DNA of 64,000 nt. Source: Niallia endozanthoxylica. GTDB taxonomy: Bacteria; Bacillota; Bacilli; Bacillales; Cytobacillaceae. The position numbers and the translations under genes were made by a program. Below are positions 8,526 to 17,829 of the stretch, piece by piece; the first letter of the stretch is position 1; each line of letters starts with the position of its first letter. The DNA is taken from contig NZ_VYKL01000021.1 in assembly GCF_008710145.1 (NCBI RefSeq), positions 1 to 64,000 of the forward strand. The letters are read 5' to 3'. The notes beneath the pieces are model-generated. The model saw nothing but the letters and a program-made list of their open reading frames with translations. It was not told where the DNA came from and did no database searches.

Positions 8526-9587
8526 ATGATGTCAAATGAAAGTCTAACGAAAAAGTTATCCTTTTTAGATCGGTACTTAACCATATGGATCTTTGCAGCC
8601 ATGGCGTTAGGAATCATCATCGGGGTAGCAGTACCCAATGTTAAAGAGGCACTGGATAATGTCTCCATCGGGACAACCAATATTCCAATTGCCATTGGCT
8701 TGATTATCATGATGTACCCGCCGCTTGCAAAAGTAAAATATGAAGAGATGTGGCGTGTTTTTAAAGATTGGAAAGTCCTTTTACTCTCCTTATTACAGAA
8801 TTGGTTGTTAGGCCCCTTTTTAATGTTCTTTTTAGCGATTATCTTTTTACATGATAAACCAGAATATATGGCAGGCTTGATTATGATTGGACTTGCCCGT
8901 TGTATTGCAATGGTTATTGTGTGGAACGACTTAGCACGTGGAGATCGTGAATATGTAGCGGGATTGGTGGCATTTAACTCAGTATTCCAAATTTTATTCT
9001 ATTCCGTTTTTGCTTATTTCTTTTTAAATGTCCTTCCAGGTGTATTTGGATTAGAGAACTTATCTATCTTTATTTCGATGTGGGAAATAACCAAAAGCGT
9101 TCTTATTTATTTAGGCATTCCATTTGTAGCAGGAATGCTCACTCGTTATATAGGATTAAAAGTAAAAGGAAAAGAATGGTATGAAGGCAAGTTTTTGCCG
9201 AAAATTTCTCCATTAACCTTAATTGCTTTATTATTTACGATTGTGATGATGTTCTCATTAAAAGGAGATCAAATCATCGCTTTACCAATGGATGTTGTTC
9301 GTATTGCTATTCCATTGCTCATTTATTTCTTAATCATGTTTGCTGTATCCTTCTTTGCTTCCCGTAAAGCAGGTGCATCTTACCCAGTAACGGCAGCACT
9401 TTCTTTTACCGCTGCAAGTAATAACTTTGAATTAGCCATTGCTGTGGCAGTTGCGGTGTTTGGGATTAACAGCGGCGAAGCCTTTGCTGCCGTTATTGGT
9501 CCGTTAGTAGAGGTTCCTGTCCTCATTGCCCTAGTAAGCGTGGCACTTCGATGGGAAAAGAAATATTTTAGGACCATTAAATTATAA
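8526..9587 (+). CDS. acr3: arsenite efflux permease Acr3
   Basis: A 353-residue membrane protein of the bile/arsenite/riboflavin transporter superfamily, Acr3 class (ArsB is longer and differs). About ten hydrophobic helices run from residue 15 to the end. The conserved [15 protein letters not shown] segment holds the Cys (about residue 126) required in Acr3 proteins, and [16 protein letters not shown] is the second signature. Start ATG at 8526 or 8529, both behind AAGAAGGAG. It exports As(III) produced by ArsC using the membrane potential; ArsA encoded downstream could couple ATP hydrolysis. Confidence 0.92.
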   Translation: MMSNESLTKKLSFLDRYLTIWIFAAMALGIIIGVAVPNVKEALDNVSIGTTNIPIAIGLIIMMYPPLAKVKYEEMWRVFKDWKVLLLSLLQNWLLGPFLMFFLAIIFLHDKPEYMAGLIMIGLARCIAMVIVWNDLARGDREYVAGLVAFNSVFQILFYSVFAYFFLNVLPGVFGLENLSIFISMWEITKSVLIYLGIPFVAGMLTRYIGLKVKGKEWYEGKFLPKISPLTLIALLFTIVMMFSLKGDQIIALPMDVVRIAIPLLIYFLIMFAVSFFASRKAGASYPVTAALSFTAASNNFELAIAVAVAVFGINSGEAFAAVIGPLVEVPVLIALVSVALRWEKKYFRTIKL

Positions 9588-9652
9588 AGCTTTATTAGTA
9601 AAACATAAGTAAGACTTTCAAACCAATGAAAAACAAATGAGGAGGAAATCGC

Positions 9653-10075
9653 ATGTCTAATAAAAAAACAATCTATTTCCTATGTACAGGTAATTCATGC
9701 CGCAGTCAAATGGCAGAAGGATGGGCAAAAAAATATTTAGGTGAGGAATGGGAAGTCAAAAGTGCCGGTATCGAAGCACACGGATTAAATCCCAATGCTG
9801 TAAAAGCGATGAAAGAAGCTGGAGTGGATATATCTAATCAAACATCTGATATCATTGATCCTGAGATTCTTAATCATGCCACTTTAGTCGTTACCTTATG
9901 TGGTGATGCGGCTGACAAATGTCCAGTGACACCGCCGCATGTAAAACGTGAACACTGGGGCTTTGACGATCCTGCAAAGGCTGAAGGAACAGACGAAGAA
10001 AAGTGGGCATTCTTCCAACGTGTTCGTGATGAAATTGGTGCAAGAATTAAGCGCTTTGCAGAAACAGGAGAATAA
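9653..10075 (+). CDS. arsC: thioredoxin-coupled arsenate reductase ArsC
   Basis: A 140-residue enzyme of the low-molecular-weight phosphatase fold. The P-loop CTGNSCR places the nucleophile Cys11. The redox relay Cys83 and Cys90 is present in [11 protein letters not shown], as in the Staphylococcus/Bacillus thioredoxin type. It reduces arsenate to arsenite for export by Acr3. A GAGGAGGAAATC site precedes the ATG. Confidence 0.93.
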   Translation: MSNKKTIYFLCTGNSCRSQMAEGWAKKYLGEEWEVKSAGIEAHGLNPNAVKAMKEAGVDISNQTSDIIDPEILNHATLVVTLCGDAADKCPVTPPHVKREHWGFDDPAKAEGTDEEKWAFFQRVRDEIGARIKRFAETGE

Positions 10076-10085
10076 CAAAATTAAA

Positions 10086-10144
10086 TAACCAAGGGGTGTT
10101 CCTCTTGGTTTTCTTAAAAGGAACAAATAAGCAAATGCTTATTT
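10086..10144 (+). promoter_or_regulatory. hairpin and second operator-like palindrome between arsC and arsD
   Basis: AACCAAG/CTTGGTT forms a short terminator-like hairpin (10086-10110). It is followed by an inverted repeat AAATAAGC-AAAT-GCTTATTT (10125-10144) just before the arsD ribosome site. This could allow partial termination and a second ArsR- or ArsD-controlled start for arsDA. Confidence 0.45.
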
Positions 10145-10168
10145 AATAATACACTGGAGGTTTTAACT

Positions 10169-10531
10169 ATGACGAAAGTAGAAATTTTTGATCCTGCCAT
10201 GTGCTGTTCAACAGGGGTATGTGGTCCAAGTGTGGATCCAGAGTTAACAAGAGTCGCATCCGCAGTTTATTCATTAGAACAAAAGGGCTTCAATATTAAA
10301 CGATATCAACTTACAACTAATCCTGATATATTTGCCCAAAACAATGAAATCACTCGCATTTTTAAAGAAAAAGGACCAGATGCTTTACCAGTTGTTTTAG
10401 TTAATGATCAAGTGGTAAGAGTGGGAGGTTATCCTGCAAACGAAGAGTTTGCACAATGGTTTGGGGTAAAACCGGAAGAATTAAATGAAAAACCAAAATC
10501 ACGCATTTCTTTTAATTTAAATCAACTTTAA
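10169..10531 (+). CDS. arsD: arsenic metallochaperone ArsD
   Basis: A 120-residue thioredoxin-fold protein. The arsenite-binding cysteines Cys12, Cys13 and Cys18 are intact (AMCCSTGVCGPS). The additional C-terminal Cys pairs of enterobacterial ArsD are absent, which is normal for Gram-positive versions. It hands As(III) to ArsA and may weakly regulate the operon. An ACTGGAGG site precedes the ATG, and ArsA follows after 24 bases. Confidence 0.92.
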   Translation: MTKVEIFDPAMCCSTGVCGPSVDPELTRVASAVYSLEQKGFNIKRYQLTTNPDIFAQNNEITRIFKEKGPDALPVVLVNDQVVRVGGYPANEEFAQWFGVKPEELNEKPKSRISFNLNQL

Positions 10532-10555
10532 TCCACTTGAAAGAAGGCAAAAAAC

Positions 10556-12319
10556 ATGTATCCATCATTTAGTCCGAATCATATCCAAACTCAATTTTTA
10601 TTTTTAACGGGCAAAGGTGGCGTAGGTAAAACATCAACAGCTTGTGCCACAGCTGTGGCCTTGGCGGACAGTGGAAAAAAAGTGTTATTAATTAGTACAG
10701 ATCCTGCCTCCAATCTACAAGATGTATTTGGAATCGAATTAACCAGCACACCCAAAGCCATTCCTAGCATTGAAAACTTATTTGCGAGTAATATCGATCC
10801 AGAAGCTTCAGCAAAAGCTTATCGTGAAAGTGTTGTCGGGCCGTATCGTGACAAATTTCCAGAAGCAGTTATTGCAACAATGGAAGAACAATTATCAGGT
10901 GCGTGTACGGTTGAAATTGCTGCATTTGATGAATTTACAGGTTTTCTTACCAATAGTGAAGTCGTAAATCAATATAATCATATTATTTTTGATACAGCTC
11001 CAACAGGTCATACACTAAGACTGTTACAACTTCCGACTGCTTGGAAAGGATTTTTAGAAGAAAGTACACACGGTGCATCCTGTTTAGGACCTTTATCTGG
11101 ATTAGCAGATAAAAAGGATCTTTATTCAAGCGCAGTATCTGCCCTTTCCGATGCAGCTAAAACTACACTCATATTGGTAACCAGACCAGATGTTTCAGCT
11201 CTTTTAGAAGCAGATCGTGCTTCACAGGAACTGAAAGAAATTGGTATCAAAAATCAAATGCTCATTATAAATGGTCTTCTTCAGCATTATATTGAAACCG
11301 ATGAAATTTCATCTGCTTTTTATCATCGACAAAGAGATTCATTAAAGCGAATGCCTGACAATTTAAAAGAGATCATTACGTACTCTCTACCATATGTTTC
11401 ATATTCTTTGACAGGCGTGGAAAATCTTCGAAATCTATTTAAACCATACAAGCCTTCAACAACTTTGGATATGGAAAATCCATCCGTAAATCTTCCAGGG
11501 TTAAAAGCTGTCATTGAGGATTTTTCAGCTAATGGTACCAAGTTGATTTTTACAATGGGTAAAGGTGGAGTAGGTAAAACAACCGTCGCATCTGCCATTG
11601 CAGTGGGTCTAGTGGAAAAAGGGCATCGTGTTCACTTAACCACAACCGATCCCGCGGCACACTTGGAATATCAATTCCAAAGTAACTCTTTCAATCAAAA
11701 TTTAACAATTAGCAGCATCAATCCGAAAGTAGAAGTTGAAAAGTATAAAGCTGAAGTTCTTTCCAGAGTAAGTAACGATTTAGATGAAGCAGGTCTTGCT
11801 TACTTAAAAGAGGATTTAGAATCACCATGTACAGAGGAAATTGCCGTTTTCCAAGCCTTTGCAGAAGTTGTAGCCAAATCAGAAAATGAAATTGTCGTCA
11901 TTGATACAGCTCCAACAGGGCATACCTTACTATTATTAGATGCATCAGAGTCTTATAGTAAAGAAATTGAAAGGTCAACAGGAAAGGTACCGGAAAGTGC
12001 TAGAAAGCTGTTGCCGCAAATTCGAAATCCAAAAGAAACATCCGTAGTGATTGTCACCCTTGCAGAAGCTACACCTGTTTTAGAAGCGTCGAGATTACAA
12101 GATGATTTAAGACGAGCAAGTATAAATCCAAAATGGTGGGTTATTAATCAAAGTTTATCTGCTACCAATACGAATGATCCTATATTAAAAGGAAAAGCGA
12201 TAGCAGAACAGGGATGGATTCAAGAAGTGAATGAAAATAAGGCTGAGAAGTGCGCTATTATTCCTTGGTTACTGGAAGAAAAGGTTGGGTACGACAAGTT
12301 AAAAGATTATATTAATTAA
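10556..12319 (+). CDS. arsA: arsenite-transporting ATPase ArsA
   Basis: A 587-residue tandem-duplicated ATPase. Each half has its own P-loop (GKGGVGKTST at about 18-28 and GKGGVGKTTV at about 334-343) and its own DTAPTGHT signature. Cysteines expected to bind As(III) are visible in SGACTVEIA and SPCTEEIA plus ASCLGPL. It forms the motor on the Acr3 or ArsB permease and receives arsenite from ArsD. It sits directly after arsD, which together with acr3 gives the ATP-driven form of the efflux system. Confidence 0.93.
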   Translation: MYPSFSPNHIQTQFLFLTGKGGVGKTSTACATAVALADSGKKVLLISTDPASNLQDVFGIELTSTPKAIPSIENLFASNIDPEASAKAYRESVVGPYRDKFPEAVIATMEEQLSGACTVEIAAFDEFTGFLTNSEVVNQYNHIIFDTAPTGHTLRLLQLPTAWKGFLEESTHGASCLGPLSGLADKKDLYSSAVSALSDAAKTTLILVTRPDVSALLEADRASQELKEIGIKNQMLIINGLLQHYIETDEISSAFYHRQRDSLKRMPDNLKEIITYSLPYVSYSLTGVENLRNLFKPYKPSTTLDMENPSVNLPGLKAVIEDFSANGTKLIFTMGKGGVGKTTVASAIAVGLVEKGHRVHLTTTDPAAHLEYQFQSNSFNQNLTISSINPKVEVEKYKAEVLSRVSNDLDEAGLAYLKEDLESPCTEEIAVFQAFAEVVAKSENEIVVIDTAPTGHTLLLLDASESYSKEIERSTGKVPESARKLLPQIRNPKETSVVIVTLAEATPVLEASRLQDDLRRASINPKWWVINQSLSATNTNDPILKGKAIAEQGWIQEVNENKAEKCAIIPWLLEEKVGYDKLKDYIN

Positions 12320-12447
12320 TCAGTGGATGAGTGAGTATGGAAAAAGCTGTGATTTTTTCTTTAGAGGTAAAACAGAAGAGATTATTGAAACAGCTGGGAT
12401 TTTTGTTGCTCATGATTGGAGTAAATCATTGTAGCAGGAGGATAAAT

Positions 12448-12876
12448 ATGACAACAAAGAATTATCAGGAATTAGTAAAAGACCGTATTTACATCGGTGG
12501 TGCAGATGACGTAGAAGATATGATGGGAAATGAAAAAGTAGATGTTATTTTTGATCTAAGAGCAGAGGCACCAACAGAAGAATCAACATATAATCGTGTT
12601 CATAGTCCAATTGTGGACGATTCACACCACCAAGATGAATCTATTAAGAACTCAATTGATCATGTGGTGAATGCGTATAATGAAGGGAAAAATATTTACT
12701 TTCACTGTCAAGGAGGAAGCAATCGTACAGGGACAGTTGCGATCGGAACACTTTTGGCTTTAGGTAAAGCAAGTACAATTGAAGAAGCAGAAGAAATGGC
12801 TAAGACAGCACGACCAAAAATTAATGTGAAATCTGAAATGAAACAGGCATTAAAACGAATTTATCCAAATGCATAG
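12448..12876 (+). CDS. dual-specificity-type phosphatase in the ars operon
   Basis: A 142-residue cysteine phosphatase. The active-site loop is HCQGGSNRTG (Cys87, Arg93; CX5R), with a candidate general acid in the SPIVDDSHH stretch. The start is the ATG at 12448 behind AGGAGGATAAAT; the frame extends upstream to 12331 but that part has no ribosome site. The real role is unknown: an arsenate-reductase-like redox use of the CX5R loop, or removal of phosphate from a protein or sugar, are both possible. It lies between arsA and the Cys-rich A-type-carrier-like gene. Confidence 0.75.
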   Translation: MTTKNYQELVKDRIYIGGADDVEDMMGNEKVDVIFDLRAEAPTEESTYNRVHSPIVDDSHHQDESIKNSIDHVVNAYNEGKNIYFHCQGGSNRTGTVAIGTLLALGKASTIEEAEEMAKTARPKINVKSEMKQALKRIYPNA

Positions 12877-12900
12877 TTAAATATAAGGGAGAGAGATACA

Positions 12901-13176
12901 ATGAAAATTACAGATGAAGCTAAACAACTTTTAGAAAACTTTTTAAAGGAAAAGGGTGCAGAGGGAATTCGTCTTACTGCTACAGAAGGTTGTTGCGGAC
13001 CACAATTTGCAATCACACTAGATGCACCACAGCAATCAGATAAAATTGAAACCATTAATGGAATTAAGGTAGCATTCGATTCGCAAGTGACAGGTACAGA
13101 GGAATTAACTTTAGACAAAGAAGAAAATCAAAATGGTGCAGGATTAGTATTAGTTGGTGCTAGTAGCTGTTGCTAA
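12901..13176 (+). CDS. IscA/HesB-like A-type-carrier-fold protein
   Basis: A 91-residue protein resembling the HesB/IscA fold: MKITDEAKQLLENFL start, then GIRLTATEGCCGP with Cys31-Cys32, and a C-terminal SSCC (Cys90-Cys91). IscA proteins bind Fe-S through one internal Cys and a C-terminal CxC. Here both positions are vicinal Cys pairs, better suited to As(III). It is the last intact gene of the arsenic operon; a role as an arsenite-binding or Fe-S repair factor is an inference from position and cysteines. Confidence 0.7.
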   Translation: MKITDEAKQLLENFLKEKGAEGIRLTATEGCCGPQFAITLDAPQQSDKIETINGIKVAFDSQVTGTEELTLDKEENQNGAGLVLVGASSCC

Positions 13177-13193
13177 TGAAAAAAGGTAAAAAG

Positions 13194-13227
13194 AAAAGAA
13201 GAGATAACACAGCAATCTCTTCTTTTT
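13194..13227 (+). terminator. terminator of the arsenic operon
   Basis: A perfect 12-base stem AAAAGAAGAGAT / ATCTCTTCTTTT with a 9-base loop and a T run. Confidence 0.8.
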
Positions 13228-13270
13228 GATATAGAAAAATGTATAAATAAGTAAGCAGGGAGGATTACAA

Positions 13271-13555
13271 GTGAAGGTAACAGACCAGGCTAAAGAATAT
13301 ATTCAACAAGCTATGCAAGATAAACAAGTGTCTACACTTCGTTTTTATGGAATAAATGGATGTTGTGGTGTGAACTTAGGTGTCGCCCTACAATAACCAG
13401 CAGAAAATGATATTTTAGAGCAAGTGAATGGCGTAAATATTGCTATTCAAGCAGATGTGACAGAACAATTGAGTAATGTCACCATTGATGTGGAGGAAGA
13501 AAACGGTGAAATGGGTATTGTGTTAAATGGGTACAACAACACATCTTGTTGCTAA
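13271..13555 (+). pseudogene. second IscA-like gene interrupted by in-frame TAA
   Basis: From a GTG at 13271 (AGGGAGGATTACAA before it) the frame encodes a paralogue of the preceding gene: VKVTDQAKEYIQQAM, then GINGCCGVNLGVALQ, stop TAA at 13394-13396, then PAENDILEQVNGV and a C-terminal NNTSCC ending at 13555. The frame and both Cys pairs are intact on each side of the stop, so a single GAA-to-TAA change is the simplest reading. It is probably a recent nonsense mutation. It may still give a 41-residue peptide. Confidence 0.7.
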
Positions 13556-13628
13556 TGATTTCGCTTCAACTACTATATGATCATTTTGAATCATTACTTA
13601 AAGCCATAAGATAATGGATATAACCAAT

Positions 13629-13692
13629 GAAACAATGGGACGTTTCATCAATGGAAAGAAAATCCAAATAAATGAAATGGCAGAACCGTCCG
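13629..13692. repeat. palindromic repeat family R, copy 2 (partial)
   Basis: GAAACAATGGGACGTTTCATCAATGG, then AAATCCAAATAAATGAAATGGCAGAACCGTCC. It lacks part of the left arm, so it is a shortened copy. The rest of 13556-13949 shows no gene. Confidence 0.6.
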
Positions 13693-13949
13693 ATACGGCC
13701 GAAAAAGTCGGTTGAAGGAAAATAAGATATTAATTACCTGCTGGATGTAGATTAATGTCTTTTATTTACGGTATATTGATGGAACTTCTCAACCATTGTC
13801 CAAAGTGAACATTTTTTCAGTGGTCTCGAACCTCCCCTGTGTATTGACCGCTATTAGAACGTGTATACAACCATTGCAGAAAACACTGCTCTAATATAAA
13901 ATAAAAGCATTGCAACATGGTGTTTCATATACCTGGGAGGGTATTTTTT

Positions 13950-15422
13950 ATGTATAGAGATCTACTGATGAATTTAACATTAATTATTTCATTTTTATCC
14001 ATTTCAGGACAATTTTTTAAAGAAAGTCCAATGAATGCAACTAGAAGAAACCAAATATTTAGCGGCATACTTGCAGGGATTTTAGGATGCATATTAATGT
14101 ATTTTTCTATTAATGTCACTGATATTCTCATAATGGATTTAAGAAATTTTACTATTATCATAGCCACTGTGTATGGCGGGATTCTTAGCGGAGGAATAGC
14201 GGCCATTATTTGTATCTTTGGACGTGTGTTACTTTTTGGAATTAATCCCGGTTCCATTGGTGCAGTAATCTCTATTATTGTTCTAATAATCGTGTGTGGA
14301 CTATTGCTCAAAACGAAAATGTCTACTTTTAATAAGTTTATGGGGATGAATGGAAGTAGTGTTATTATTATGTCTATTTTATTTATTGATTTAATTGATG
14401 ATCCAGAGAAATTAAGGCAAGCACTGATATACTTTGGATTCATATCAACTATTGGTGGAATCATCATCTATAGCCTGACAAATTATATTTCCTATTCAAA
14501 TGCGAATTTTAGAAAGCTTCGGCTGTTTGAAAAGGTAATAGATACGACTAATCAAGGTGTAACGATTACAGATAAGCAAGGGAAACTCCTTTATATAAAT
14601 GGCGGCTTTACAAGGATAACAGGTTACCACTCTAATGAGGTCATTGGAGGCAGTCATCGAATCCTTCAATCAGGTCACCATGATAAGGTATTTTATCGCA
14701 AAATGTGGGATGACCTCACTAAGACGGGCCAATGGATGGGCGAAATTTGGAATAAGAATAGAGAAGGACAAGTTTATCCTGAATTACTAAACATAAGTGA
14801 AGTCCAAAATAAGCATGGTCAAACAGTGAATTATGTCGCTGTATTTTCGGATATTACTGAAATGAAAAATACAGAAAATCAACTAAAGGAAGCGAATGAG
14901 CACCTGCAAAAACTTTCATCAATAGATGGATTAACTAAAATTTCAAACCGTCGAACGTTTGATACTTCATTAGAAAAGGAATGGAACCAAGCACTTAGGT
15001 ATAGACATCCTATTTCTATTATCATGCTAGATATTGATTATTTTAAAAAGTTTAATGATACGTATGGCCACTTAGGAGGGGATGAGTGTCTAATAAGGGT
15101 GGCAGCTGCACTATCAGATACAGTCAATCGTTCTTCAGATGTGGTAGCGAGATATGGCGGAGAAGAATTCGCCATGATTCTACCGGATACAAATGAACAA
15201 AATGCTCTCCACATAGCAGAGAAAGTGAGAAGCAACATCGAGTTATTAAATATTCCCCACAAAAATTCTTTAATTAGTGATCATGTCACCATAAGTGCAG
15301 GCGTAGTCACAATCTTCCCAGAAGAGCAAATAAAACTAGTCGAGTTACTTCTTCATGCTGATCAAGCTCTTTATAAAGCAAAGGAACATGGCCGAAATCG
15401 AGTAGAAATCTATCAGATATGA
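13950..15422 (+). CDS. membrane diguanylate cyclase with PAS domain
   Basis: About 490 residues. An N-terminal five- or six-helix 5TMR-LYT-type sensor (the YGGILSGGIAAI stretch is typical; residues about 5-165), a PAS domain (about 175-300, ITDKQGKLLYINGGFTRITG and the AVFSDITEMK end) and a GGDEF domain (about 320-485). The active site reads GGEEF (about 403-407), so c-di-GMP synthesis is expected. I take the ATG at 13950 because of CTGGGAGG, not the upstream frame start at 13917. The TGA stop overlaps the lead-in of repeat R copy 3. Confidence 0.85.
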   Translation: MYRDLLMNLTLIISFLSISGQFFKESPMNATRRNQIFSGILAGILGCILMYFSINVTDILIMDLRNFTIIIATVYGGILSGGIAAIICIFGRVLLFGINPGSIGAVISIIVLIIVCGLLLKTKMSTFNKFMGMNGSSVIIMSILFIDLIDDPEKLRQALIYFGFISTIGGIIIYSLTNYISYSNANFRKLRLFEKVIDTTNQGVTITDKQGKLLYINGGFTRITGYHSNEVIGGSHRILQSGHHDKVFYRKMWDDLTKTGQWMGEIWNKNREGQVYPELLNISEVQNKHGQTVNYVAVFSDITEMKNTENQLKEANEHLQKLSSIDGLTKISNRRTFDTSLEKEWNQALRYRHPISIIMLDIDYFKKFNDTYGHLGGDECLIRVAAALSDTVNRSSDVVARYGGEEFAMILPDTNEQNALHIAEKVRSNIELLNIPHKNSLISDHVTISAGVVTIFPEEQIKLVELLLHADQALYKAKEHGRNRVEIYQI

Positions 15423-15460
15423 AACAAAGGAACGGTTCGGGACTGCTGAAAAACACTTTT

Positions 15461-15616
15461 CTGACAGATTTTCATGGAAATCTATTATGTTTGTCAAAAT
15501 CAAGGCCTCTTTCTGACAGATTTTCATGGAAATCTATTATGTTTGTCAAAATCAAGGCCTCTTTCTGACAGGCTTTCATGGGATTCCATTATGTTTGTCA
15601 AAATCAAGACCTCTTT
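15461..15616. repeat. tandem array: three 52-base units
   Basis: Units begin CTGACAG at 15461, 15513 and 15565, with a broken fourth starting at 15617. The first two are identical; the third has a few changes. Each unit holds an inverted repeat (AGATTT-N6-AAATCT inside TGACA...TGTCA). The array lies between two inverted flanks: AACGGTTCGGGACTGCTGAA at 15431-15450 and its near complement at about 15697-15715. Confidence 0.9.
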
Positions 15617-15708
15617 CTGACAAGCCCAATAGAGCTGTCCTATCAATTAGGATGCTTCTGTTATATACTACCGATTAAAATTCATTTTTATATTTTTTCA
15701 GCAGTCTC

Positions 15709-15785
15709 GAACGGTTCTGCCGTTTCATTCATCAATGGAAGAAAACTCCAAATGAATGAAATGGCAGAACCGTTCCCATGTATCG
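15709..15785. repeat. palindromic repeat family R, copy 3
   Basis: Near-perfect long hairpin: GGTTCTGCCGTTTCATTCAT, CAATGGA loop, TCCAAATGAATGAAATGGCAGAACC. The lead-in GAAACAAAGG is found 290 bases earlier at 15421, with the 52-base array inserted between. This suggests that the tandem array expanded or inserted inside a repeat copy. Confidence 0.75.
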
Positions 15786-15845
15786 TCATGAATAAACAAA
15801 CAATTAACAGCATACGGATAAAGAAACCGATTGGAGTTGATTGTT

Positions 15846-16304
15846 TTGAGCCATTTTATTCCTGACAAACTATCTGTGACATACAGGACTGGTGTTACTG
15901 CTGCGGAACCTGTTATTCCAAGGCGTTACACGCTAACTCACTCTGATGTAACGGGAGAGTTATTTTTGAACATCGGGATGAATTATGCCTGGGATCAAAT
16001 CAATCCAATGAGAGATGAAGTATTAGGGGAGTGGAAACAAAATGGAAGTCTCTTCTATTATTGTGTGTATGTATCTATCGATCAAGGGCAATATAGCCAA
16101 AATATATCAGCAAAACGCAATGAAATATTTAGACGTGAACTGCCGCTGGCACTGACAGCTATTCGATACGGCGATAGGTTTCTTTTCAACGCATATCCTC
16201 ATTTAAATCAAGCTCCCATCATTATTCACTTTATGTCCGCTTATCCACAGTTTGCAAGGCAGGAAAATTGGGGAACCTTCCAAAACATGACCGGCTCCAT
16301 GTAA
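15846..16304 (+). CDS. staygreen-family protein
   Basis: About 152 residues, matching the staygreen domain known from plant chlorophyll-degradation proteins and from bacterial homologues: DKLSVTYRTG, then RRYTLTHSDVTGELFLNIG, a middle DEVLGEWKQNG and the tail RRELPLALTAIRYGDRFLFNAYPHL. Bacterial members are of unsettled function (magnesium dechelation has been shown for some). I use the TTG at 15846 behind GGAG, giving the usual short N-terminus; an in-frame TTG at 15831 is the alternative. It stands alone, with a terminator after it. Confidence 0.8.
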   Translation: MSHFIPDKLSVTYRTGVTAAEPVIPRRYTLTHSDVTGELFLNIGMNYAWDQINPMRDEVLGEWKQNGSLFYYCVYVSIDQGQYSQNISAKRNEIFRRELPLALTAIRYGDRFLFNAYPHLNQAPIIIHFMSAYPQFARQENWGTFQNMTGSM

Positions 16305-16327
16305 TCCCATTCCAGCTCACTTTGCCC

Positions 16328-16346
16328 AGCCCCGGTGGGGTTTTTT
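16328..16346 (+). terminator. short GC terminator
   Basis: CCCC-GGT-GGGG followed by six T, 24 bases after the staygreen gene. Confidence 0.65.
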
Positions 16347-16408
16347 GCATGTACAAAAGGTGTTTGGATATATTAACATTATACTTTTTGATAACTGGGG
16401 GAATATAA

Positions 16409-17632
16409 GTGAATTTACAATCTGGAACCTATTATTGGCCCATTACTTTTCCTGATGCTCCATCTTATCCAGCATTGGAGGAAGACCTATCTTGTGATGT
16501 ATTAATCATTGGGGGTGGAAGTTCGGGAGCACAGTGCGCCTATTATCTTGCTGATGCTAATTTAGATGTGGTCCTAATTGAAAAATCAACCATTGGCAGC
16601 GGCAGTACCAGTACGAATACAGCCCTCATTCAATACTCTGGTGAAAAACTATTTACAGATATGATCAACACTTTTGGAGCGGATTATATAGAAAGGCATT
16701 TACAATTATTAAAGGAGGCCATTAATGAAATAGAAGCAGCCTCAAAAAACGTCACCATTGATTGTGAGTTTAACAGAAGAGATACCCTATATTCCGCAAG
16801 CTGTGCAGAAGATGTTGAAAGTCTAAAAAGGGAATATGAATTTTTAAAGCAGCATAACTTTGAACTTGCTTTTTTAACAAAGGAAGAGATTGAAGCAAAA
16901 TATCCTTTTAGCAGGGATGCCGCTATTTACTCATACAACGATGCAGAAATAAACCCGTTCAGATTCACCCATGCCTTATTGGATTACGCAGCACAAAAAG
17001 GAATCCGTATATATGAAAATACGGAAATGAACGGTCAGCATTATGATAAAGAACGAGGAAAGACGGTTGTTTCGATAAAGAATAGGTGTTCTATACAAGC
17101 ACGCTATATTATTTTTGCGGCAGGTTATGAAGGAATGGAAATGAAAAAAGAGAAAAAAGCCTCTTTTGTCAGTACATACACAGTAACAACCCATCCCGTC
17201 GAAGATCTCTCCGAATGGTATAATCGGACACTCATTTGGGAAACCGCCCGTCCTTATTTATTTATGCGTACAACGAGAGATAATCGAATCATTATCGGCG
17301 GACTAGATGATAATACGATATACCCCGAAGATCGAGATAGTAAACTGATTCATAAAAAGAAGCAACTGATTGAAGAATTTAATAAAATGTTTCCTACTAT
17401 TAAAGTACAGCCCGAGTATTACTGCGCTGCATTTTATGGAGGAACATCGGATGGCATTCCGATTATTGGCAAATACGAGGAATATCCGAATAGCTATTTT
17501 CTATTTGCCTTTGGTGATAACGGGACCGTTTACAGCCAATTGCTGTCGAAGATTATTGTAAAGGAGATTGTTGAAGGAAACTGTCCAGATTTAGCTCTAT
17601 ACTTACAGGAACGTCCTTTGCTAAACAAGTGA
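16409..17632 (+). CDS. FAD-dependent oxidoreductase (DAO family)
   Basis: A 407-residue flavoenzyme of the D-amino-acid oxidase/glycine oxidase superfamily. The FAD dinucleotide site is LIIGGGSSGAQCAYYLAD (about 33-50) with the following acidic IEK. The C-terminal FAD motif FYGGTSDGIPIIGK (about 350) is present. GTG start behind TGGGGGAATATAA. Substrate cannot be inferred. Its TGA stop is formed by the first bases of repeat R copy 4. Confidence 0.8.
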   Translation: MNLQSGTYYWPITFPDAPSYPALEEDLSCDVLIIGGGSSGAQCAYYLADANLDVVLIEKSTIGSGSTSTNTALIQYSGEKLFTDMINTFGADYIERHLQLLKEAINEIEAASKNVTIDCEFNRRDTLYSASCAEDVESLKREYEFLKQHNFELAFLTKEEIEAKYPFSRDAAIYSYNDAEINPFRFTHALLDYAAQKGIRIYENTEMNGQHYDKERGKTVVSIKNRCSIQARYIIFAAGYEGMEMKKEKKASFVSTYTVTTHPVEDLSEWYNRTLIWETARPYLFMRTTRDNRIIIGGLDDNTIYPEDRDSKLIHKKKQLIEEFNKMFPTIKVQPEYYCAAFYGGTSDGIPIIGKYEEYPNSYFLFAFGDNGTVYSQLLSKIIVKEIVEGNCPDLALYLQERPLLNK

Positions 17633-17716
17633 AACAAAGAGATGGTTCTGCCGTTTTATTCATCAGTGGAAGAAAAATCCAAATGGATGAAATGGCAGAA
17701 CCGTTCCCATGTATCC
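17631..17716. repeat. palindromic repeat family R, copy 4
   Basis: GAAACAAAGAGATGGTTCTGCC start, ATCAGTGGA...ATCCAAATGGATGAAATGGCAGAACCG return arm, CCCATGTATCC end, then a T-rich stretch. It begins inside the stop codon of the flavoenzyme gene. Confidence 0.8.
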
Positions 17717-17829
17717 TATTTTTTATTCACTTAGTAATATAATCTTCAGAATCACTTCTTTAGTAAGAATGCCTTCTTTAACTTAGACACTGAGTATTTT
17801 AGTAGTATTCTCTAATCACATGGTTGTAG

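Noticed and set aside
12327..12434. 35-codon frame between arsA and the phosphatase (tail AGIFVAHDWSKSL)
   Set aside because: It reads like a protein C-terminus but has no ribosome site and no family match; too short to claim as a gene.
13394..13396. TAA in the second IscA-like gene as a recoded codon
   Set aside because: TAA is not a known selenocysteine or pyrrolysine signal, and the position is not a catalytic Cys; nonsense mutation is simpler.
15461..15640. Tandem 52-base units as a CRISPR array
   Set aside because: The units are contiguous with no unique spacers, and no cas gene is near.
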